Shown in pieces: positions 1 to 4,200 of a stretch of DNA of 9,154 nucleotides (within the stretch, counting starts at the first letter, position 1; each line of letters starts with the position of its first letter). The position numbers and the translations under genes are program-made. Source of the stretch: Kiritimatiellia bacterium (GTDB lineage Bacteria > Verrucomicrobiota > Kiritimatiellia > RFP12 > DVOR01); assembly GCA_017646485.1 (NCBI GenBank), contig JAGCML010000322.1:1-9154 (forward strand), read 5' to 3'. The notes beneath the pieces were generated by a model. It had not been told where the DNA came from and did not search any database. It was given only the letters and a program-made list of their open reading frames with translations.

Positions 1-1
1 G

Positions 2-616
2 AAGGGCATTAATCAGGTCTTGGTGCACTCTGAAATTGGGTTGACCTTTGCTCGTGCTTTGCGCGCCTTTTTGCGTCAAGACCCCGATATCATCATGGTG
101 GGTGAAATTCGTGACGGTGAAACAGCTGAGATTGCAATTAATGCCTCTTTGACGGGTCACTTGGTGTTCTCCACCCTGCATACAAATGATGCGGCTGGTG
201 CCTTCGCGCGTTTGGTGGATATGGGCGCAGAACCCTTCTTGGTGGCCTCCGCTGTGGCTGGCGTTTTGGCGCAACGTTTAGCGCGTCGTCTTTGCCCGAA
301 GTGTCGTGCCGAAATTCCCTTGAAGGAGGGCTGGTGGGATCAGCCTTATGCTCCGCCGCAAGACTTTGTCTATGCGCCACATGGGTGTGATGCCTGCGCT
401 CACACGGGTTATAAAGGCCGTGGCGCAATCTTTGAACTCCTTGGTGTCTCCGAAGAAATCGGTTCGCACATTATTGCGCGTCGCTCTTCGGCAGATATCC
501 GTAAGGCCGCAATGGCTGAAGGGATGACGACCTTGCGTCAGGATGGTTGGCGTAAGGTCTTCAATGGCTTCACCTCGATTGAAGAGTTGATGCGTGTCAC
601 CGAAGACGCGAAGTAA
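2..616 (+). CDS. GspE/PulE/PilB-family secretion or pilus assembly ATPase (C-terminal part, 5' end outside window)
   Basis: This is a cytoplasmic hexameric ATPase that powers pseudopilus or pilus assembly in type II secretion or type IV pilus machines. The frame is already open at base 2 and reads family sequence (KGINQV) before the first possible start codon, so the gene enters from the left. About 204 residues are visible. A Walker B/Asp-box region with [10 protein letters not shown] lies at 86-115, and the His box [12 protein letters not shown] at 155-190. A zinc-binding pair follows, CPKC near 293-304 and CDAC near 386-397, as in GspE and PilB. The Walker A loop and N-terminal domains must lie upstream. 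A typical family member has about 500-570 residues, so roughly the last third is seen. The visible part does not separate GspE from PilB, so no symbol is given. The downstream gene is not a gspF/pilC homologue, so the ATPase probably ends its own transcription unit. Family assignment is firm and system assignment is open. Confidence 0.95.
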   Translation, partial: KGINQVLVHSEIGLTFARALRAFLRQDPDIIMVGEIRDGETAEIAINASLTGHLVFSTLHTNDAAGAFARLVDMGAEPFLVASAVAGVLAQRLARRLCPKCRAEIPLKEGWWDQPYAPPQDFVYAPHGCDACAHTGYKGRGAIFELLGVSEEIGSHIIARRSSADIRKAAMAEGMTTLRQDGWRKVFNGFTSIEELMRVTEDAK

Positions 617-622
617 TTGAAT

Positions 623-654
623 GGCTTGAGAGAATGGTCTTGTGAAGACAAGCC
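623..654 (+). other. Stem-loop just after the ATPase stop codon
   Basis: GGCTTG (623-628) pairs perfectly with CAAGCC (649-654). Inside, TCTT (638-641) pairs with AAGA (645-648) and would stack directly on the outer stem, leaving a 5' bulge at 629-637. The hairpin sits 7 bases after the stop. No T-tract follows, so it is not a standard intrinsic terminator. It could be an mRNA 3'-end structure or chance. Confidence 0.3.
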
Positions 655-669
655 TACTTGCGTGTAAGT

Positions 670-682
670 CATGCGCATGGGT
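670..682 (+). repeat. Short palindromic motif, copy 1
   Basis: CATGCGCATG (670-679) is a perfect 10-base palindrome. It is part of the 12-mer ATGCGCATGGGT (671-682), which recurs exactly at 2346-2357. Both copies are intergenic and flank the penicillin-binding protein gene. A GTCTTGT lies upstream of each copy at differing distance. This could be a regulator-binding site. A function is not shown. Confidence 0.3.
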
Positions 683-708
683 AGGTCTGGTTTTGAAGTA
701 AAAGCGTG

Positions 709-2163
709 ATGGGTGCGATTCAACTCCTTTTCCTTGGAAGTTTTGCTCTGGTGGCGGCGGCCTTGCTCATTTGGGCGCTCCTTCGTCGCTTTAGAGGCGG
801 ATGGATTGCAACCACATTGGTGGCGCTCTGCTTCTTTGGGTTGTTGGTGCATCAAGCCTATTGGCAAATCCGCGGCGGTGGAGATGTGGCGCTCACACGC
901 TTCAAACGGAATCATGATGCACGCCCTCCCATTCGTGAAGAGCAACGTCGTACACGCGGTAAACTGTTAGATCGTCATGGCGAATTACTCTCTGGGCCAA
1001 GCAAAAATGGTAAGTGGGGACACGAAGCGCCCTTGGGTCCTGCCGCATTTCATGTGATTGGTTATGATATTAAAGGACGTGGCACCACGGGTTTGGAGCG
1101 TGTCTTTGCCGCACGATTATGGGGCGCAGCTCCGCCAGAGCGCTTGGGCGACCTCTTACAGCAACCCGAACCCGAGGATGTGCGTCTCACACTGGACAGT
1201 GGATTGCAACGTTTAGCCTATGGTTTAATGAAAGAACGGCGCGGCGCAGTGGTGGTTTCAAACCCACGCAATGGTGAGATTTTGGCCTTAGTCTCTTCGC
1301 CTGCACCCTTAGAAGCGAACTTCCTTGCCGCAGAGCGCGACCGACGGAATACGCCACTCTTTAATCGTGCTACCCAGGGGCTTTACCCGCCGGGTTCGGT
1401 CTTTAAGATTTTCTCTGCGGCCCTCGCCCTTGAACGGGGAAAGGGGGGACGTTATGTCTGTCCTCCAAAGGGATGGTCGCCAGGAGCCTATACCAAGCCC
1501 ATTCGTGATACGCATCCGCAAAAGGCAGGAGAGGCGGTGGCGATTGATAAAGCCTTTGCTGAGAGTTCAAATATTTGGTTTGCGAAGGCCCTTTCGGCTT
1601 GCGGATGGAAAGCCGTGGAAGATGCCGCTACACGATGCGGTTTTCGAGATGGGATTACCTTGGCTGAAAGCGGTCAATATTCCTTAGGGAGTAAGGCGGG
1701 CGTTGTGCCAGAACTGCATTATGCGCCGAATCGTATCGCCTATTTGGGCTTTGGGCAGGGGGATTTGCTCCTCACACCCCTTCACATTGCGGCAATGACT
1801 GCGACCATTGCAAATGAAGGGGCCTATGTACCTTTACACTTAGAGTTGAAACAGAAGCCAACGGCATCACGCATTTGGTCGCGTCCTGTCGCGAATCGCG
1901 TGAAGTCGCTCATGCGGGGGTCTGTTACTTCGGGGACATCTAAAGGAATTGGGTTGGGGGCGATTGAAGTGTGTGGGAAGACGGGAACGGCAGAAAATAG
2001 CGGTCAAGATCATGCGTGGTTTACCTGCTTTGCACCCGCACAGAATCCAGAAATCGCGATTACTGTCTTAATTGAAAATGGGGGTTATGGTGCTTCAACG
2101 GCACTCCCAGTTGCAAAGGATTTGCTGAAAGCATGGTTCGCAAGAGAGAAGCGTATGCGGTAA
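709..2163 (+). CDS. Class B-type penicillin-binding protein (peptidoglycan DD-transpeptidase)
   Basis: This is predicted to cross-link peptidoglycan in the periplasm as a membrane-anchored transpeptidase. Numbered from ATG 709, two hydrophobic segments occupy about residues 3-25 and 31-50. An RGKLLDRHG stretch near 83-91 matches the N-terminal motif of PBP2/FtsI-type proteins. The transpeptidase domain has all three active-site motifs: SVFK at 230-233 (acylating Ser230), SSN at 286-288, and KTGT at 424-427. GFGQGDLLLTPLH near 347-359 is also typical. At 484 residues it is short for the family, similar in size to mycobacterial PbpA, with only about 75 residues between the RGKLLDRHG motif and the transpeptidase domain. 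GTG at 706 is immediately upstream in frame and equally possible. The only upstream Shine-Dalgarno-like bases are a weak GAAG at 695-698. No glycosyltransferase domain and no RodA/FtsW neighbour is visible in the window, so whether it serves elongation, division or sporulation-like processes cannot be told. Confidence 0.93.
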   Translation: MGAIQLLFLGSFALVAAALLIWALLRRFRGGWIATTLVALCFFGLLVHQAYWQIRGGGDVALTRFKRNHDARPPIREEQRRTRGKLLDRHGELLSGPSKNGKWGHEAPLGPAAFHVIGYDIKGRGTTGLERVFAARLWGAAPPERLGDLLQQPEPEDVRLTLDSGLQRLAYGLMKERRGAVVVSNPRNGEILALVSSPAPLEANFLAAERDRRNTPLFNRATQGLYPPGSVFKIFSAALALERGKGGRYVCPPKGWSPGAYTKPIRDTHPQKAGEAVAIDKAFAESSNIWFAKALSACGWKAVEDAATRCGFRDGITLAESGQYSLGSKAGVVPELHYAPNRIAYLGFGQGDLLLTPLHIAAMTATIANEGAYVPLHLELKQKPTASRIWSRPVANRVKSLMRGSVTSGTSKGIGLGAIEVCGKTGTAENSGQDHAWFTCFAPAQNPEIAITVLIENGGYGASTALPVAKDLLKAWFAREKRMR

Positions 2164-2183
2164 TTGGAGTAGGGGAATAAGAT

Positions 2184-2215
2184 GCGCTAAAAGAGGGGAG
2201 TGAGCGTATATTTTT
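2184..2215 (+). terminator. Weak candidate terminator after the penicillin-binding protein gene
   Basis: GCGCT (2184-2188) can pair with AGCGT (2203-2207), with one G-T wobble, across a 14-base loop. The sequence then runs into ATATTTTT ending at 2215. Position and T-tract suit a terminator for the upstream gene. The stem is only 5 pairs and the loop is long, so this is weak. Confidence 0.25.
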
Positions 2216-2345
2216 GGGGGTACGTAAAAAAAGATGTGTTTTGGTCAAGATGCCTAAAAAGAACATAAAAATGGATAATATGGCGTAAAATACGGCATTT
2301 TAGAGGGGTTGGAGGGTGTTTGTCTGACGGTGTCTTGTAGAGAAA

Positions 2346-2357
2346 ATGCGCATGGGT
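2346..2357 (+). repeat. Short palindromic motif, copy 2
   Basis: ATGCGCATGGGT is an exact 12-base match to 671-682 and contains the 8-base palindrome ATGCGCAT. As with copy 1, it is followed by an AGG-rich tract and by TGAA...AAAAGC-like sequence. It lies about 55 bases ahead of the possible small-RNA promoter. Confidence 0.3.
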
Positions 2358-2379
2358 TAGGGGTATGTGAAAAAAGCTA

Positions 2380-2409
2380 TTGCAAAAAGGGGCTTTGGTT
2401 TGATATTGT
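2380..2409 (+). promoter_or_regulatory. Possible promoter for a small transcript ending at 2524
   Basis: TTGCAA (2380-2385) is separated by 18 bases from TATTGT (2404-2409). TG at 2401-2402 precedes the -10 with one base between, an extended -10 arrangement. Each hexamer matches the sigma-70 consensus at 4 of 6 positions. The start point would be near 2416. The organism's promoter consensus is unknown to me, so this is tentative. Confidence 0.22.
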
Positions 2410-2415
2410 GTCTGC

Positions 2416-2524
2416 GTCTTGAGGGTTGTGTACTTGAATCTCCTAAACACACAGACTAACCAGTAACCCCACAACAAGATATAACACCTCGCCCCTCGAG
2501 TGCATTGCGCTCGAGGGGCTTTTT
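2416..2524 (+). ncRNA. Candidate small RNA ending in a perfect intrinsic terminator
   Basis: A transcript of about 109 bases would run from the possible promoter to the terminator hairpin. GTTGTG (2425-2430) is complementary to CACAAC (2470-2475), enclosing an A/C-rich, G-poor loop region. The flanking CTTG near 2418-2421 can alternatively pair with CAAG. I see no open reading frame or match to tmRNA, SRP RNA, RNase P or tRNA signatures. Alternatives are a 3' UTR of the upstream gene, or a riboswitch-like leader whose expression platform is the terminator, though the next start codon is more than 200 bases further on. Confidence 0.25.
2491..2524 (+). terminator. Strong intrinsic terminator
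   Basis: GCCCCTCGAG (2491-2500) pairs perfectly with CTCGAGGGGC (2510-2519). The stem can continue inward through a T-G wobble and GC/GC pairs to an ATT triloop. Five T residues follow at 2520-2524. It lies 328 bases after the penicillin-binding protein stop and 213 bases before the foldase start, so it insulates the foldase from upstream transcription. Confidence 0.85.
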
Positions 2525-2630
2525 CGTGATGTAAATGGCGGTAAAAAGGCGGTTTGAGGGGTGTCTAAATGGCAATTTGGGGAAGACGAAGTGTATTGCA
2601 TTGTAACCAGTAGAATCGAAAGGTGATTTC

Positions 2631-2664
2631 GCTACCTTAATAAGTAGCAAAATGACATCATTTT
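2631..2664. promoter_or_regulatory. Two abutting inverted repeats at the foldase promoter (possible operator)
   Basis: GCTAC (2631-2635) and GTAGC (2644-2648) form one dyad with an 8-base spacer. The next base starts a second, perfect dyad: AAAATGA (2649-2655), CA, TCATTTT (2658-2664). The second dyad covers the spacer and -35 position of the extended -10 promoter directly downstream. This is where a repressor or activator would be expected to bind. I cannot name the regulator. The AATGA/TCATT arms recall Fur-type boxes, but the 2-base spacing differs. Confidence 0.35.
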
Positions 2665-2665
2665 A

Positions 2666-2674
2666 TGGTACACT
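2666..2674 (+). promoter_or_regulatory. Extended -10 promoter for the parvulin lipoprotein gene
   Basis: TGGTACACT is an extended -10 element: TG, one base, then TACACT, which matches TATAAT at 4 of 6 positions. No good -35 hexamer lies 16-18 bases upstream, which fits an extended -10 or activator-assisted promoter. The start point would be near 2681, giving a leader of about 57 bases before ATG 2738. Confidence 0.45.
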
Positions 2675-2692
2675 AACAGTCAGTTTTTAGTT

Positions 2693-2714
2693 TGTTGATA
2701 GTAAGATTTCAACA
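2693..2714 (+). other. Small stem-loop in the foldase mRNA leader
   Basis: TGTTGA (2693-2698) pairs with TCAACA (2709-2714) over a 10-base loop, ending 8 bases before the AAGGAG ribosome-binding site at 2723-2728. It could affect leader stability. The stem is AT-rich and may be chance. Confidence 0.2.
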
Positions 2715-2737
2715 CTTCACTCAAGGAGTTAAAGAAA

Positions 2738-4147
2738 ATGAAGAAATCAATGGTTCTTGGTTCCGCAATGTTTGCTGTGGCCGCGACGTTTGTGGCTGGC
2801 TGCGATAAGTCGGAAGCAGAAGTTCAGAATACAGATGTGAATATTGCAGTAGAGCAGGTGGCTGCGCCTGAAGCTGGCGAGGTCGCATTAGAGATGTCCG
2901 CAATGCCTGCTGGCGTGCAGAGCGATGTCGTGGCACTTCCTCCGCCTCCGAAAGATACGGATGTGATTGCTTCTGTCGGTGATGCTCAGATGACGTGGGC
3001 AGATTTGACGAAGCAGGTGGATGAAATGGTGGCTTTGGTGACCTCTTACTCGGGTCGCCCGATTCCTTCGAGCGAATTGCCGCAGGCTAAGCAGGAATTC
3101 CGCCGTTCGCTCGTGCAGAAGTTTGTGGTTGAAAATGTGATTACACAGGCCGCTGCCAAGGAAGGCATTGCTTTGGATGAGGCCTATCTCGCTACGGAAA
3201 TCGCAGCGATTGAAAAGGAAACCGGCAAGAAGTTCGACGAACTTTTGGCTGAACACCCCGCAGGCGCAGAACGCGCGAAGGAATTGATTGAAAAGGGTAT
3301 GCTCGAAAAGCGCCTTCTGGATGAAAAGGTCTTCAGTCAGATTGTGGTGAGCGCAGAAGAAGTGCAGGCTGCGGTGGATAAGAATGCGGCAGAAGTCGCA
3401 CTTGCCAATGAAACCATGGCGGATTATGCAAAGCAGATCGCTGAAACCCCTGCATCCTTTGAAACGCTCGTGGCTGCTAACTCCATGGTGAAGGTGCCGA
3501 TTGAACAGCCTGAAGCGATGATGGAACGCATCTTTGGCGCAGCTTGGGCTACGATTAATGCCACGCCCGAAGGCGCCGTGACGCCTGTTTTGGACGTGGA
3601 AGGTGCAAAGGCTATTGTCAAGATGGGCAAGCGCACGGCTGCTGCTGACGCAGATGCTACCGCTGCTAAGGCAAAGATTGACGCGATTCGTACACGTTTG
3701 CTCGCTGGCGAAGACTTCGCTGCATTGGCTGCTGAAAACTCCGACTGCCCCTCTGGTCAGCGCGGTGGTGACTTGGGCTCCTTCGGTAAGGGCATGATGG
3801 TGCCTGAATTCGAAAAGGCTGCTTACGAACAGGAAGTGGGCGTCATTGGTGAAGTGGTGAAGACCAACTTCGGCTATCACATCGTGAAGGTGACCGAACG
3901 CGATGATGCTGCTGGCACTGTGCGCGCTTCTCACATTCTCGTGAAGACCGAAAGCACGCCCGCTACGGTTTCTGTGACCGCTTTGATCGTTCCTGTGCCT
4001 CCAGCTACTACGGCTGAAGTCATCCGTGAAGAGATGATTGAACAGCGTAAGCGTCAGGCTGCCATGGAATACTTCAATGCTCAGCGTAAGGCGCTCAACG
4101 TGCAGAGCACGCTTTTCCCTGAGCTCGCCGCTGACCCTGTGCGTTAA
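2738..4147 (+). CDS. Lipoprotein peptidyl-prolyl cis-trans isomerase, parvulin (SurA/PrsA-like)
   Basis: This is predicted to be a membrane-anchored foldase acting on exported proteins in the periplasm. ATG 2738 is preceded by AAGGAG at 2723-2728. The N-terminus is a lipoprotein signal with lipobox VAGC, so mature Cys22. Asp23 follows and in E. coli could favour inner-membrane retention. Residues about 73-225 form a charged helical SurA_N/PrsA-like region. A clear parvulin domain covers about 310-388: [25 protein letters not shown] at 343-352, [10 protein letters not shown], and the closing FGYHIVKV with His381. The first-strand HILVK motif, normally at the start of a parvulin domain, is absent there and instead appears after the last strand, as ASHILVKT at 397-404. 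Residues about 211-299 look like a degenerate first parvulin copy. A charged C-terminal helix near 428-455 recalls the SurA C-terminus. At 469 residues it is SurA-like in size. Strong ribosome-binding and promoter signals suggest good expression. It would be a substrate of the Lnt encoded downstream. Confidence 0.92.
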   Translation: MKKSMVLGSAMFAVAATFVAGCDKSEAEVQNTDVNIAVEQVAAPEAGEVALEMSAMPAGVQSDVVALPPPPKDTDVIASVGDAQMTWADLTKQVDEMVALVTSYSGRPIPSSELPQAKQEFRRSLVQKFVVENVITQAAAKEGIALDEAYLATEIAAIEKETGKKFDELLAEHPAGAERAKELIEKGMLEKRLLDEKVFSQIVVSAEEVQAAVDKNAAEVALANETMADYAKQIAETPASFETLVAANSMVKVPIEQPEAMMERIFGAAWATINATPEGAVTPVLDVEGAKAIVKMGKRTAAADADATAAKAKIDAIRTRLLAGEDFAALAAENSDCPSGQRGGDLGSFGKGMMVPEFEKAAYEQEVGVIGEVVKTNFGYHIVKVTERDDAAGTVRASHILVKTESTPATVSVTALIVPVPPATTAEVIREEMIEQRKRQAAMEYFNAQRKALNVQSTLFPELAADPVR

Positions 4148-4159
4148 TTCAAATTTGAG

Positions 4160-4200
4160 AATGCCGCCCCGTCATCTGACGCGGGCGGTATTTCCGTTTT
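4160..4200 (+). terminator. Terminator-like hairpin abutting the next start codon
   Basis: AATGCCGCCCCGTC (4160-4173) pairs with GACG, a bulged C, GGGCGG and TATT (4178-4192) around an ATCT loop. The pairing includes one G-T wobble and the stem has a strong GC core. The tail at 4191-4200 is T-rich (TTTCCGTTTT) and ends at the base before ATG 4201. A 10-base palindrome, TCAAATTTGA, lies at 4149-4158 between the stop codon and the hairpin. It most likely ends foldase transcription. Because the downstream gene has no other leader, it could also act as an attenuator or processing site. Confidence 0.6.

Larger units (their letters stand above)
2164..2415. other. Gene-free, C-depleted intergenic stretch
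   Basis: I see no credible gene here on either strand. On the + strand, C is very rare (my hand count to about 2440 is roughly 24 C in about 276 bases) while G is abundant, often in runs of 3-5. Small structures are present: TAAAAT-ACGGC-ATTTTA at 2286-2302, and copy 2 of the ATGCGCATGGGT motif. The minus-strand frame across it needs a TTG start and gives an implausible protein rich in His, Phe, Thr and Pro. Confidence 0.6.

Noticed and set aside
2300..2330. G-quadruplex potential in GGGGTTGGAGGG
   Set aside because: The fourth G-run is only two bases and far away, so at best a weak two-layer structure could form. The G-richness is already covered by the strand-skew finding.
2187..2477. A 96-residue minus-strand frame across the large intergenic region
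   Set aside because: It needs a TTG start, has no plausible ribosome-binding site, and its composition follows from the C-depleted opposite strand.
2416..2737. Riboswitch controlling the foldase
   Set aside because: The terminator is 213 bases before the start codon and a separate extended -10 promoter lies between them. No known aptamer signature was recognised.
2164..2737. Replication origin or tRNA/tmRNA/SRP/RNase P gene in the long spacer
   Set aside because: I saw no DnaA-box cluster, cloverleaf, or conserved core of these RNAs.
2888..3934. A 348-residue open frame on the minus strand opposite the foldase gene
   Set aside because: Its protein is rich in His, Cys, Arg and Phe with no recognisable domain. 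It mirrors the regular codon usage of the foldase gene and lies wholly within it, so it is an antisense shadow.
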